From the NCBI RefSeq assembly GCF_900100495.1, contig NZ_FNCT01000025.1, positions 1 to 42,887 of the forward strand: a stretch of DNA of 42,887 bases. The letters are read 5' to 3'. Within the stretch, counting starts at the first letter, position 1. Every line of letters begins with the position of its first letter. The DNA comes from Pseudomonas benzenivorans (GTDB lineage Bacteria; Pseudomonadota; Gammaproteobacteria; Pseudomonadales; Pseudomonadaceae). The notes beneath the pieces are model-generated. The model was not told the origin of the DNA and ran no database searches. It worked only from the letters and a program-made list of their open reading frames with translations. The translations under genes and the position numbers were made by a program. This document shows, piece by piece, positions 16,089-25,319 of this stretch.

Positions 16089-16613
16089 ATGAAAACCCTG
16101 ATCGATCACCTGGCCCAATATGCGGCTTACCACCGCGACCGGCGCAATATCGCCAGCCACTTCGTCGGCATCCCGCTGATCGTCCTGGCGGTCGCCACGC
16201 TGCTCTCGCGTCCCGGCCTCGAGTGGGCCGGCCTGTGGCTGTCGCCGGCGAGCCTGACCGCCTTGGCGGCCAGCCTGTTCTACTTGCGCCTGGACCTGCG
16301 TTTCGGCCTGCTGATGGCGGCGTTGCTCGGGCTCTGCCTGTGGGCCGGCGCGGCGCTGGCGCTGCAGTCCCACGCACTGTGGCTGGGCGGCGGCCTGGGG
16401 CTGTTCGTGATCGGCTGGATCATCCAGTTCATCGGCCACTACTACGAGGGGCGCAAGCCGGCGTTCGTCGATGATGCCATGGGCCTGCTGATCGGCCCGC
16501 TGTTCGTCGCGGCGGAAGCGGCCTTCCTGCTGGGCCTGCGCCAGGACGTCGAGCAGGCCGTGGTCGAGCGCGCCGGGCCGACCTGCCTGCGCCGGAAGAA
16601 GGCCCGCGCCTGA
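16089..16613 (+). CDS. Mpo1/DUF962 family membrane protein
   Basis: 174 aa. It starts MKTLIDHLAQYAAYHRDRRNIASHFVGIPLIV, the hallmark N terminus of the Mpo1-like (YGL010w/DUF962) family with histidines at 15 and 24, followed by four or so membrane helices and the second conserved block IQFIGHYYEGRKPAFVDDAMGLLIGPLFV near residues 120-150. In yeast Mpo1 is an iron-dependent dioxygenase in the degradation of 2-hydroxy fatty acids; the bacterial role is not settled. GAGGA (16076-16080) is its SD and overlaps the right end of the candidate MITE. A strong palindrome follows the stop. Confidence 0.88.
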   Translation: MKTLIDHLAQYAAYHRDRRNIASHFVGIPLIVLAVATLLSRPGLEWAGLWLSPASLTALAASLFYLRLDLRFGLLMAALLGLCLWAGAALALQSHALWLGGGLGLFVIGWIIQFIGHYYEGRKPAFVDDAMGLLIGPLFVAAEAAFLLGLRQDVEQAVVERAGPTCLRRKKARA

Positions 16614-16629
16614 GCGGGCCAGATCTGAT

Positions 16630-16665
16630 CTCTTGTAGGAGCCAGCAAGCTGGCTCCTACAAGAG
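16630..16665. repeat. REP-like perfect palindrome between convergent genes
   Basis: A 17-bp perfect inverted repeat, CTCTTGTAGGAGCCAGC (16630-16646) and its complement (16649-16665), with 2 nt between. TGTAGGAGC is the usual end of Pseudomonas REP sequences. It lies 17 bp after the Mpo1-like stop and 4 bp before the end of the convergent gene, so it can serve as a bidirectional transcript end although T runs are short. Confidence 0.85.
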
Positions 16666-16668
16666 CAT

Positions 16669-17412
16669 TCAGTACATCGACATCCATTGCTGGGTCAGCG
16701 CGCGGCTGTGGCGGTCCACGGTGATCGGCGCGAAGGGCCGGCCGGAGACGCTGGCCAGGGCGTTGCTCTGGCTGTTCATGTCGTTGAGGGCGGCCTTCAG
16801 GTAGTCCCAGCGCACCTTCAGCTTGCCGATCGCCGGGTTGGCCTTGGCATCCAGCGCCGCCAGTTCTGCATCGATCGCCGGTACCAGCAGCCGTTCGTCC
16901 TGGCCGAGGTAGGTGTCCGGCTGTTCGCGGGCGATTTCGAAGGTGCCGATATAGGAACGGCTGAGGTATTGCACGGCGAGGTATTCGACCTTGGCCGACA
17001 GCTCGCTGGCGCCCTCGCGTGGCAGCTGGCGGGCGGCGTGGAGGAAGTCGCGCAGCGCCTTGCTCAGCTCCTGCGGGTAGCCCCAGGGCACGTTGTCCTC
17101 GCTGGGGCCGAAGGAAACACCGCGGCGCAGTTGGGTAACAAGTTCGGCGTGGCTGCTGCGCAACCCGTCGCTGCCCTGCGGCAGGCTCTGCAGTGCGGCG
17201 GCCAGGGCCTGGATGTCGGTTTCCAGGCGGGCCAGGTGGCTCTTCTGGAAGCCCTCGCCGCGTAACAGCATCAGGCTGCCGGTGGCGCGGCTGGCATAGA
17301 CCTGGACTTGTTCCTGCGGGCTGACGGCTTCGGCGAAGGCCAGCGGCGAGAGGCTCGCCAGGAGCCCGAGAGTCCAGATAAAAAGTTTGCGGAACAACGA
17401 CTTACAACGCAT
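16669..17412 (-). CDS. Exported protein of unknown function
   Basis: 247 aa from the ATG at 17412, which has CAGGAG 9 nt upstream; an in-frame ATG at 17466 lacks an SD and would bury the signal peptide. Residues 1-27 (MRCKSLFRKLFIWTLGLLASLSPLAFA) form a signal peptide. The mature part is alpha-helical and charged, with repeated heptad-like stretches (VQVYASRATGSLMLLRGEGFQKSHLARLETDIQALAAALQSL) and no cysteine, so it resembles periplasmic helical-bundle proteins related to sensor domains of chemoreceptors. I recognise no named family. It is convergent with the Mpo1-like gene and separated by 167 bp from cysA downstream of the other side, so it is probably its own unit. Confidence 0.75.
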   Translation of the reverse strand: MRCKSLFRKLFIWTLGLLASLSPLAFAEAVSPQEQVQVYASRATGSLMLLRGEGFQKSHLARLETDIQALAAALQSLPQGSDGLRSSHAELVTQLRRGVSFGPSEDNVPWGYPQELSKALRDFLHAARQLPREGASELSAKVEYLAVQYLSRSYIGTFEIAREQPDTYLGQDERLLVPAIDAELAALDAKANPAIGKLKVRWDYLKAALNDMNSQSNALASVSGRPFAPITVDRHSRALTQQWMSMY

Positions 17413-17601
17413 TCCGGGGTGCTCCTGATTATTATTGTGAGCAGTGCGGATCAAAGTCAGCGGCATCGATATAGCGCGTACAGGGTACTGCCTCGGGGCC
17501 TGCCGGAAATGCCCCTAAAGAGTGATTTCGTCGGAAAGCTGCGGTCAACGCGTGGTCGAGGTGCGTGGCACTGGCCGCATCGGCAGGCAACCCGGCCCTC
17601 C

Positions 17602-17615
17602 GCGGCTGAAGCCGC
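17602..17615. repeat. Short REP-like hairpin downstream of cysA
   Basis: GCGGC-TGAA-GCCGC within the context GGAGCGGCTTCAGCCGCGGAGG (minus strand), a common Pseudomonas REP core. It lies 20-30 bp after the cysA stop and may end the cys transcript; no T run follows. The rest of 17467-17633 shows nothing else clear. Confidence 0.5.
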
Positions 17616-17633
17616 TCCTCCGGGGGCAAGCGA

Positions 17634-18623
<990 letters not shown>

Positions 18624-18626
18624 GGC

Positions 18627-19499
18627 TTATTCCTCGCCGGCACCGGCTTTCAGTCGGTTGATACGCGACTCGCTCCACTGCTTGAGCAGCAGGATCAGCA
18701 GCGCCAGGAGCAGCAGCAGGCTGGCCACGCTGAAGGCGGCGACGTGGTTGTATTCGTTGTAGAGAATCTCGACGTGCAGCGGCAAGGTGTTGGTGTAGCC
18801 GCGGATATGCCCGGAGACCACCGACACCGCGCCGAACTCGCCCATGGCTCGCGCGCTGCACAGCACCACGCCGTAGATCAGGGCCCATTGGATGTTCGGC
18901 CGGGTCACGTGCCAGAACATCTGCCAGCCGCCCGCGCCGAGCAGGCGCGCGGCCTCCTCTTCCTGGGTGCCCTGCTCCTGCATCAGCGGGATCAGCTCGC
19001 GGGCGACGAAGGGCAGGGTGACGAACAGGGTCGCCAGGACGATGCCCGGCAGGGCGAAGACGATCTGGATGTCATGTTCCTGCAGCCATTCGCCGAACAG
19101 GCCCTGGGCGCCGAACAGCAGCACGTAGACCAGCCCGGCGATCACCGGCGACACCGAGAACGGCAGGTCGATCAGGGTCACCAGCAGGCTCTTGCCGCGG
19201 AACTGGTACTTGCTCACGCACCAGGCGGCGGCCACGCCGAACAGCAGGTTGAGCGGCACCGAGATGCCCACCGCGAGCAGGGTCAGCTTCAGCGCGGATA
19301 GCGCATCGGCCTCGAAGATCGCGCCGAGAAAGGTGCCCAGGCCCTGCTTCAGCGCCTCGCCCAGCACCACCAGCAAGGGCAGCAGCAGGAACAGCATGAA
19401 CGCCAGCCAGGTGCCGAGGATCAGCAGGCGCCGACCCAGCAGATTGCCGCGCCGCGCGGCATTGGCCGAGGCTGAAGCGGTCAGGGTGATGGAAGACAT
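18627..19499 (-). CDS. cysW: Sulfate ABC transporter permease CysW
   Basis: 290 aa with six membrane helices. The binding-protein-dependent transport signature is present as EEEAARLLGAGGWQMFWHVTRPNIQWALIYG (about residues 182-212), the EAA loop that contacts CysA. LPFSVSPVIAGLVYVLLFGAQGLFG marks the CysW subfamily. GAGGAG stands 6 nt before the ATG. It forms the channel with CysT in the inner membrane. The 10-bp gap to cysT and 3-bp gap to cysA show a common transcript. Confidence 0.95.
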   Translation of the reverse strand: MSSITLTASASANAARRGNLLGRRLLILGTWLAFMLFLLLPLLVVLGEALKQGLGTFLGAIFEADALSALKLTLLAVGISVPLNLLFGVAAAWCVSKYQFRGKSLLVTLIDLPFSVSPVIAGLVYVLLFGAQGLFGEWLQEHDIQIVFALPGIVLATLFVTLPFVARELIPLMQEQGTQEEEAARLLGAGGWQMFWHVTRPNIQWALIYGVVLCSARAMGEFGAVSVVSGHIRGYTNTLPLHVEILYNEYNHVAAFSVASLLLLLALLILLLKQWSESRINRLKAGAGEE

Positions 19500-19509
19500 G
19501 GCGAGCTCC

Positions 19510-20328
19510 TCAGGCTTTGCCGATCTGGCGCTGCAGCAGGTTGATCGACAGCAGCAAAATGAAGGACACCAGCAGCATCAGCACGCCGATGGCGGTGGCG
19601 CCGCTGTAGTCGTACTGGTCGAGCTTGACCATGATCAGCAGCGGCAGGATCTCGGTTTTCATCGGCATATTGCCGGCGATGAAGATCACCGAGCCGTACT
19701 CGCCGACGCCGCGGGCAAACGCCAGGGAGAAGCCGGTCAGCCAGGCCGGCAACAGCGCTGGCAGCAGTACGTGACGGAACACCTGCAAGGGCTTGGCGCC
19801 CAGGCAGGCAGCGGCCTCTTCGACCTCACGGGGGATATCGGCGAGTACCGGCTGCAGGGTGCGCACCACGAACGGCAGGGTGACGAAGGTCAGCGCCAGG
19901 CAGATGCCGATCGGCGTGTAGGCAATCTTCAGGCCCAGGTCGCTGGCGAACTGGCCGACCAGCCCGCTGGGGGCATACAGGGCGGTCAGGGCAATACCGG
20001 CAACGGCGGTGGGCAAGGCGAACGGCAGGTCGATCATCGCCTCGATCAGCTTGCGCCCGGGGAAGCGGTAGCGCACCAGCGCCCAGGCCAGCAGGGTGCC
20101 GATGATGCCGTTGATGATCGCAGCGGCGAAGGCGGTGGCGAAGCTCAGCTTGAGCGCCGCCAGCACCCGCGGCGCGGAAATGATGGCGCAGAACTCGCTC
20201 CAGCTGAGCTGAGCGGCGTGGACGAACAGGGCACCCAGGGGAATCAGCACCAACAGGCCGAGGTACACCAGGGTGTAGCCCAGCGTCAGCCCGAAGCCGG
20301 GTATGACCGGGGAAGTACGACGAGACAT
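19510..20328 (-). CDS. cysT: Sulfate ABC transporter permease CysT (CysU)
   Basis: 272 aa from the ATG at 20328, preceded by AAGGAA at about 6 nt; the frame stays open upstream into a repeat but without SD. Six membrane helices, the CysT-type segment DLPFALPTAVAGIALTALYAPSGLVG and the EAA loop EEAAACLGAKPLQVFRHVLLPALLPAWLTGF near residue 175. It pairs with CysW to form the sulfate channel. A perfect 21-bp palindrome lies just upstream, between it and sbp, and could set the ratio of binding protein to permease messages. Confidence 0.95.
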   Translation of the reverse strand: MSRRTSPVIPGFGLTLGYTLVYLGLLVLIPLGALFVHAAQLSWSEFCAIISAPRVLAALKLSFATAFAAAIINGIIGTLLAWALVRYRFPGRKLIEAMIDLPFALPTAVAGIALTALYAPSGLVGQFASDLGLKIAYTPIGICLALTFVTLPFVVRTLQPVLADIPREVEEAAACLGAKPLQVFRHVLLPALLPAWLTGFSLAFARGVGEYGSVIFIAGNMPMKTEILPLLIMVKLDQYDYSGATAIGVLMLLVSFILLLSINLLQRQIGKA

Positions 20329-20342
20329 GAAAATTCCTTCGC

Positions 20343-20453
20343 TAGGGCGGGTGCAACCCGCCACTGGCATCCGCGATCTGGCGGGTTGCACCCGCCCTAC
20401 AGGTCTGTGCGCACCACCTGCGCGTCATCCGACGGCTGGTGCGCGCAGCCTAC
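20343..20453. repeat. Two palindromes between sbp and cysT
   Basis: Arms 20343-20363 (TAGGGCGGGTGCAACCCGCC...) and 20379-20399 form a perfect 21-bp inverted repeat. Immediately next to it, 20407-20415 (GTGCGCACC) and 20438-20453 (GGTGCGCGCAGCCTAC) make a degenerate member of the family at 1311, 13684, 15109 and 25153. In the mRNA the first would form a very stable stem. Confidence 0.85.
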
Positions 20454-20456
20454 GGG

Positions 20457-21452
20457 TCACTGGGCCTGGTAGATCCGGTCGAACACCCCGCCGTCATTGA
20501 AGAATTTCGGCTGCGCGGCTTGCCAGCCGCCGAAGTCCTGGTCGATGGTCAGCAGTTTCAGCGCCGGGAACTGCTCGGCGAACTCGGCGGCCACCGCCGG
20601 GTTGCGCGGGCGGTAGAAGTTCTGCGCGGCGATGCGCTGGCCTTCTTCGCTGTACAGGTAGTCGAGGTAGGCCTCGGCGACCTCGCGGGTGCCTTTCTTG
20701 TCGACGTTCTTGTCGACCACCGCCACCGGCGGCTCGGCCAGGATCGACAGCGACGGCGCGACTATCTCGAAGTTGTTGCCACCCTCTTCTTTCAACGCCA
20801 GGAAGGCTTCGTTTTCCCAGGCCAGCAGCACGTCGCCGATCTGGTTGTTGACGAAGGTGATGGTCGAGCCGCGGGCGCCGGTATCCAGCACCGGCACGTT
20901 CTGGTAGAGCTTGGCGACGAATTCCTGAGCCTTGGCTTCGCTGCCGAATTTCTGTTGGGCATAGGCCCAGGCGGCGAGGAAGTTCCAGCGCGCGCCGCCG
21001 GAGGTCTTCGGGTTGGGGGTGATCACTTCCACGCCCGGCTTGACCAGGTCGTCCCAGTCCTCGATGCCCTTCGGGTTGCCCTTGCGCACCAGGAACACGA
21101 TGGTCGAGGTGTACGGCGTGCTGGCTTGCGGCAGACGTTCCTGCCAGTTTTCCGGGATCAGCTTGCCGAGCTTGTACAGCTCGTCGATGTCGCCGGCCAG
21201 GGCCAGGGTCACCACGTCGGCACGCAGGCCGTCGATCACCGCGCGGGCCTGTTTTCCCGAGCCGCCGTGGGATTGCTGGATGGTCACGGCGTCGTTGCCC
21301 TGGGCCTGCCAGTGCTTGTTGAAGGCAGCGTTGAATTCGCTGTACAGCTCACGGGTCGGGTCGTAGGACACGTTGAGCAGGGTCTGGGCGGCGGCGGGGC
21401 CGGCCAGCAGGGCGCCGGCCAGGGCGGCCAGGGCAAAGCGGCGAATGGACAT
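20457..21452 (-). CDS. sbp: Sulfate-binding periplasmic protein
   Basis: 331 aa. Signal peptide MSIRRFALAALAGALLAGPAAA, then LLNVSYDPTRELYSEFNAAF, the classical start of mature Sbp/CysP. Further marks are QQSHGGSGKQARAVIDGLRADVVTLALA, NPKTSGGARWNFLAAWAYA and DTGARGSTITFVNNQIGDVLLAWENEA, which line the anion site. It captures sulfate (or thiosulfate) in the periplasm and gives it to CysT/CysW/CysA. AGGAG stands 7 nt before the ATG. Expression is expected to depend on CysB and sulfur starvation; an AT-rich control region lies upstream of the preceding small gene. Confidence 0.95.
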   Translation of the reverse strand: MSIRRFALAALAGALLAGPAAAQTLLNVSYDPTRELYSEFNAAFNKHWQAQGNDAVTIQQSHGGSGKQARAVIDGLRADVVTLALAGDIDELYKLGKLIPENWQERLPQASTPYTSTIVFLVRKGNPKGIEDWDDLVKPGVEVITPNPKTSGGARWNFLAAWAYAQQKFGSEAKAQEFVAKLYQNVPVLDTGARGSTITFVNNQIGDVLLAWENEAFLALKEEGGNNFEIVAPSLSILAEPPVAVVDKNVDKKGTREVAEAYLDYLYSEEGQRIAAQNFYRPRNPAVAAEFAEQFPALKLLTIDQDFGGWQAAQPKFFNDGGVFDRIYQAQ

Positions 21453-21635
21453 GGTGCAGCTCCTGATAGAGGCAAATGCGGGTAGTGGCGTTTTCCAGGG
21501 CGGGGCGGTCAGCCGCGCATTCGCGGGTGACAGCTGCAGTACCGGTGCGTGTTCATGGTCTCGGCTCTTCTCATGGTCACGCCCTCCGGTGGTCCAGTCG
21601 GGCTTGCGGGGTTATGGGGTTATGCGGGATTCGGC

Positions 21636-21818
21636 TCAGGCGTGCTTGCCGGCCGGCGGCTGCAGGCGAAACTTTTCCTTGCGTTCGATCTGCACCACCT
21701 GACCGTTGTGCACGGTGATTTCCACCGCGCCGAACTTCAGGCCGTGCAGGGCGCTGCGGATCTCGCGCAGGATGCTGGCTTCGTCCTGGTCTTCAAGGTT
21801 ACGCAGGGTTGCGGTCAT
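21636..21818 (-). CDS. YezD/DUF2292 family small protein
   Basis: 60 aa from the ATG at 21818, which has AAGGAG 7 nt upstream; the longer frame to 21836 has no SD. Residues 17-52 (EASILREIRSALHGLKFGAVEITVHNGQVVQIERKEKFRL) match the DUF2292 pattern. Members are commonly encoded beside sulfate or sulfonate transport genes and are thought to belong to the sulfur-limitation regulon, though their job is unknown. It is first in the sbp-cysTWA direction, 183 bp ahead of sbp, and corresponds in position to PA0284 (recalled order). Confidence 0.88.
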   Translation of the reverse strand: MTATLRNLEDQDEASILREIRSALHGLKFGAVEITVHNGQVVQIERKEKFRLQPPAGKHA

Positions 21819-21894
21819 GTTCAGGCTCCTTGGCAAGCCCCGACGCCGGTCTGGGGCAGGCCTCGTCAGTGGGCGTGGAGCGGATACTAGTCAG

Positions 21895-22025
21895 GCCGAA
21901 ATATTCTTAAAAATATTGTTTAAGAACATTTATATGCATTTATGGAATATAAAAGGGACGAATTCACAGCGGCCTGGCTTCTGAAAAAAGGAATAAGTAA
22001 ATAATTTATTATTCTTTTTTGTGAG
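21895..22025. promoter_or_regulatory. AT-rich divergent control region of the sulfur genes
   Basis: A strikingly AT-rich stretch in GC-rich DNA. It holds a perfect 8-bp inverted repeat TTCTTAAA (21904-21911) / TTTAAGAA (21919-21926) with 7 nt between, 23 bp in all, and a second imperfect palindrome centred at about 22002 (GAATAA at 21991-21996, TTATTC at 22009-22014, with AAAAAA and TTTTTT outside). It lies between the YezD gene and the RBBP9-type gene, so it probably contains promoters both ways. CysB is the expected regulator, but the match to a CysB site is not certain. Confidence 0.6.
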
Positions 22026-22079
22026 ATACCCGTCCTGCCTACACTGCCGGCCAAGCACTTTTCACAGGAGGCGCCGCAG

Positions 22080-22661
22080 ATGCGCAACCAAGCGATCCGT
22101 TACCTGATCGTGCCGGGCTGGCAAGGCTCGGCCGATGAGCATTGGCAGAGCCACTGGCAGCGCAGCCTGCCCAATAGCGCACGGGTGGAGCAGGCGGATT
22201 GGCTGAACCCGCGCCGCGAGGACTGGGTCGCCGAACTGCAGCGCAGCATCGCCAGTGATCCGCGCCCGGCGATCCTGGTGGCCCATAGCCTGGGCTGCAT
22301 CACCGTGGCGCACTGGGCAGCGCGTGCGCCGGTCGAGTTGTTGCGGCGGGTGCGTGGTGCCCTGCTGGTGGCGCCGGCGGATGTCCAGCGCAGCAACTGC
22401 CCGCAGGCGTTGCAGAATTTCGCGCCGATCCCCCAGCAGTCGTTGCCGTTTCCCAGCCAATTGGTCGGCTCCGACAACGACTCCGCCGCCAGCGCCGCGC
22501 GCGCGCTCGAACTGGCCGCTGACTGGGGCAGCGAGGCGGCGATTCTGAGTGGCGCCGGGCATATCAACGTGAAGTCCGGGCATCGCCATTGGGAGCAGGG
22601 CTTCGCCTACCTCTATCGGTTGCAGAGCCGCATCGAGCAACACGCCCGCCGTCGCGCCTGA
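22080..22661 (+). CDS. RBBP9/YdeN family alpha/beta hydrolase
   Basis: 193 aa, usual length. It starts with YLIVPGWQGSADEHWQSHWQ, the family signature, and holds the nucleophile in VAHSLGCITVAHWA (S70), an acid in VGSDNDS (D132/D134) and the histidine in GAGHIN (H161), so the serine-hydrolase triad is complete. AGGAGG is 9 nt from the ATG. The natural substrate is unknown for most members. It is divergent from the sulfate genes across an AT-rich control region, so control by sulfur supply is possible. The gene ends 69 bp before the convergent TPR gene. Confidence 0.9.
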   Translation: MRNQAIRYLIVPGWQGSADEHWQSHWQRSLPNSARVEQADWLNPRREDWVAELQRSIASDPRPAILVAHSLGCITVAHWAARAPVELLRRVRGALLVAPADVQRSNCPQALQNFAPIPQQSLPFPSQLVGSDNDSAASAARALELAADWGSEAAILSGAGHINVKSGHRHWEQGFAYLYRLQSRIEQHARRRA

Positions 22662-22730
22662 GCAGCGAGCACCGTTTGCCCTTGCATCGCCCGTTGCCGG
22701 CGCAATTGCTCGCCGCCCTGCGGGTGGCCT

Positions 22731-24056
22731 TCAGGCGGCCTCCTGCCGTTCGGCGCGCTTGGCCAGGCGCTGGCTCAGCGGGCTTTGCGGGCGCAGCGCC
22801 AGGCGCTCGTTGCACAGCGCCGTGGCCAGGGCCTTCTGCCCGGAGCGGAACGCCGCCTCGATCATCGTCAGGTCGAGCAGGTCGCGTTGTGCATGACTGC
22901 CGCCGAAGCGCTGGGCGATGTTGCGTACCGGCCGCAGCAGGCGCAGGACCCTGGCATAGTTGCCTTCGCCGAAGGCCTGGATGGCCTGGCTCACCGGCTG
23001 GCCGACCTCGGCGCTGAAGCGCGCATTGTCGGCGCCGCTGCGCAGCGCCTGCTGCTGGGCCTCGAGCAGCGCGTGGGCCGCCTCGGGGCGGCCGGCGCCG
23101 ACGAACGCGAGCATCGCGTGGACATCGTTGAAGGCGTAGTTGCCTGCCAGGGACAGCGGCTGCCAGCGCTCGGCGACGCCCTGCCAGCGCTGGCCGACCT
23201 CGACGCCTTGCAGGTGCAGGCGCCAGAGCAGCGCCGCGGCATCGACCAGGTCCAGCGCCAGGACCGAGCCGCCGCCGTTGATCGGTCCGTCGAACAGTGC
23301 CAGCACCTCGTCGATCTCGTCCAGCTCCAGGTGGTAGAGCGCCAGGTGCCACCAGTTGTGCACCTGGAAGAAGCTGTCCGCCGCCCAGGCCTGCGGCGTG
23401 GCGCGCATCCAGGCGATGCCCTCGCGCTGCCGGCACTGCATCTCCATGACATGCGCCACCGCATGCTGCGCCCAGCCATCGCGCGGTTCGAGTTCCACCG
23501 CGCGGCGCCCGGCCGCTTCGGCCCGGGCGTAGTCGGCGGTCTCCTCCAGACCGAAGGCATGCATGCCGAGCAGCACGTGATAGGCCGGCATGCCGTCGTC
23601 CCAGGCCGGCAGCGCGCGGGCGATGCGGTCGCGCAGCATGCGCGAGTTGCCGGTGTAGAAATCCACCAGGTGCCCGGCCTGCAGGGCCAGGGTATCGAGC
23701 GGCTGCTCGATGGACAGGTCTTCCAGGGTCTGCCCGGCGCGCAGCCAATGGCCCTCGAGCAGTTGTCCGACGGCGGCGATGTGGCCGCGCTCGTGCGGGT
23801 TGCTCGGCAGGGCCGCGGCGCTGGCGTGGCAGGCGCGCGCGACCGCCAGCCCGTCGGGCTCGGTGCCGAGCAGGTGCAGGTAGGCCCTGAGCAGATGGGC
23901 CATGACGAAATCCGGGCTGGCCGCCAGGGCCGCGTCGGCGCTGGCCAGCGGGTCGCCGACGTAGCACTGGAACTGCCGCAGGGCGCTCTCGTAGTGCGGC
24001 AGGCCGATGGGGTCGGCCCCGGACAGCGCCAGGCCCAAGGGATCATTGCTGCTCAT
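22731..24056 (-). CDS. Tetratricopeptide-repeat protein, TTC38-like
   Basis: 441 aa from the ATG at 24056, with GAGGAG 8 nt upstream; an in-frame extension to 24185 has no SD. The protein is all helical, with TPR-like units visible at GDPLASADAALAASPDFVMAHLLRAYLHLL (about 33-62), YARAEAAGRRAVELEPRDGWAQHAVAHVMEMQ (about 175-206) and PEAAHALLEAQQQAL (about 325-340). The repeated HNWWHLALYHLELDEIDEVLALFD segment is typical of the TTC38 family. No signal peptide or membrane helix. Function is unknown; a scaffolding role is usual for TPR proteins. It is divergent from an AraC regulator that may control it. Confidence 0.8.
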   Translation of the reverse strand: MSSNDPLGLALSGADPIGLPHYESALRQFQCYVGDPLASADAALAASPDFVMAHLLRAYLHLLGTEPDGLAVARACHASAAALPSNPHERGHIAAVGQLLEGHWLRAGQTLEDLSIEQPLDTLALQAGHLVDFYTGNSRMLRDRIARALPAWDDGMPAYHVLLGMHAFGLEETADYARAEAAGRRAVELEPRDGWAQHAVAHVMEMQCRQREGIAWMRATPQAWAADSFFQVHNWWHLALYHLELDEIDEVLALFDGPINGGGSVLALDLVDAAALLWRLHLQGVEVGQRWQGVAERWQPLSLAGNYAFNDVHAMLAFVGAGRPEAAHALLEAQQQALRSGADNARFSAEVGQPVSQAIQAFGEGNYARVLRLLRPVRNIAQRFGGSHAQRDLLDLTMIEAAFRSGQKALATALCNERLALRPQSPLSQRLAKRAERQEAA

Positions 24057-24187
24057 CTGCTCGTCTCCTCTGCCAACATGAAGGGCTCTTGCCAGTGCTA
24101 AGGTAATTAGGGACGACGCCCGGCGAAAATGCCCAAGCCGCCGGCATAGTTGACCCAGGCGCCGCAATCGACACGAAGTGACCAACC

Positions 24188-25147
24188 GTGGACGCGCTTT
24201 CCGATGTGCTCGCTGCCGTCCGGCTCTGTGCCGCGGCCTTTCTCCACGCCGAGTTCAGCGCCCCCTGGTGCATCGCCGCCCAGGTGGATGCGAATGACTG
24301 CCGGCCGCTCGGCAGCGTGCCTGCGCATATCATCGCCTACCACTATGTGGTCGACGGCCAGCTGTACCTCGAGCTGGCCGGGGAGCCGCCGCTGGCGCTG
24401 GGCGCCGGCGATATGGTGCTGCTGCCGCGTAACACGGCACACCGCCTGACCAGCGCCCTGGGGCTGCCGCCGGTGCTGGTCGACGCGCTGATCCAGCCGG
24501 CCGACAGCAGCGGGATCGCCCACCTGCACTATGGCGGCGGGGGCGCGCAGACCCAGGTCATCTGCGGCTTCCTCGGTTGCGAGGGGGCGGATAACCCGCT
24601 GCTGGCGACCCTGCCCGCGGCGTTCAAGTTCAGGGTCGGCGACGGGCTGGCCGGGGCCTGGGTCGAGCAGTCGTTTCGTCTGGCGGCGGCGGAGTTCGCC
24701 GCCGAGCGGCTCGGCTCGGCCACCGTGCTCAACAAGCTGGCCGAGTTGCTCTTCATCGAGGCGGTGCGCGACTACCTGACGCGCCTGCCGGCCGGGCAGT
24801 GCGGCTGGCTGGCCGGGCTGCGCGATCCCTTTGTCGGCAAGGGCCTGGCCCTGTTGCACGGTCGCCCGGCGGAGCCCTGGACCACCGCGGCGCTGGCGCG
24901 CGAGGTCGGCCTGTCGCGTTCGGCCTTCGCCGAGCGCTTCAGCAAGCTGATCGGCCAGCCGCCGATGAGCTACCTGGCGCACTGGCGCCTGCAACTGGCC
25001 GCGGTGCGCCTGCGTGACGGCGGCGCCTCGCTGGGGCAGATCGCCTATGCCATCGGCTACAAATCGGAGGCCGCGTTCAACCGCGCCTTCAAGCGCGAAT
25101 TCGGCCTGCCGCCGGCCGCCTGGCGTCGGCAGCATTCGGCAGGTTGA
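24188..25147 (+). CDS. AraC family regulator with N-terminal cupin
   Basis: 319 aa, starting with GTG at 24188 (GAAGTGA about 6 nt upstream). The N-terminal half is a cupin_6/AraC_binding domain: HIIAYHYVVDGQLYLEL (about 48-64), LGAGDMVLLPRNTAHRL (about 75-91). The C-terminal half has two helix-turn-helix motifs: TTAALAREVGLSRSAFAERFSKLIGQPPMSYLAHWRL (about 235-271) and LGQIAYAIGYKSEAAFNRAFKREFG (about 283-307). The general build resembles RclR-type regulators, but the redox-active cysteines of RclR were not identified here. Likely target is the divergent TPR gene. A dispersed repeat follows the stop by 5 bp. Confidence 0.88.
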   Translation: MDALSDVLAAVRLCAAAFLHAEFSAPWCIAAQVDANDCRPLGSVPAHIIAYHYVVDGQLYLELAGEPPLALGAGDMVLLPRNTAHRLTSALGLPPVLVDALIQPADSSGIAHLHYGGGGAQTQVICGFLGCEGADNPLLATLPAAFKFRVGDGLAGAWVEQSFRLAAAEFAAERLGSATVLNKLAELLFIEAVRDYLTRLPAGQCGWLAGLRDPFVGKGLALLHGRPAEPWTTAALAREVGLSRSAFAERFSKLIGQPPMSYLAHWRLQLAAVRLRDGGASLGQIAYAIGYKSEAAFNRAFKREFGLPPAAWRRQHSAG

Positions 25148-25152
25148 CCTGT

Positions 25153-25226
25153 GTAGGGTGCGCCGTGCGCACCACTGGCCAGCGGGTGCCTGGTGCGCGC
25201 GGCCTAGGCGGCCCCGCGTACCCTAC
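25153..25226. repeat. Dispersed palindromic repeat, copy 4 (diverged)
   Basis: Left arm 25153-25173 (GTAGGGTGCGCC...GCGCACC) is standard. The right arm, 25192-25226, starts GGTGCGCGC and ends CCCTAC but carries an insertion with the palindrome GGCC-TA-GGCGGCC, so this copy is degraded or was reshaped. Confidence 0.75.
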
Positions 25227-25265
25227 GAGCCGGCGTCACCGAAACAGCAACTCTGAGCAACCCAA

Positions 25266-25310
25266 GCCCGCGCGCGGGCCAGGTATCCCTGAAGAAACGT
25301 TCTGTTTCTT
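25266..25310. terminator. Possible transcript end between convergent genes
   Basis: GCCCGCGCGCGGGC (25266-25279) is a self-complementary 14-mer; AAGAAAC (25292-25298) and GTTTCTT (25304-25310) form a 7-bp stem with loop GTTCT. Both lie between the end of the AraC gene and the end of the convergent methyltransferase gene. No long T run, so terminator function is tentative. Confidence 0.4.
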
Positions 25311-25319
25311 GATAGCAGC

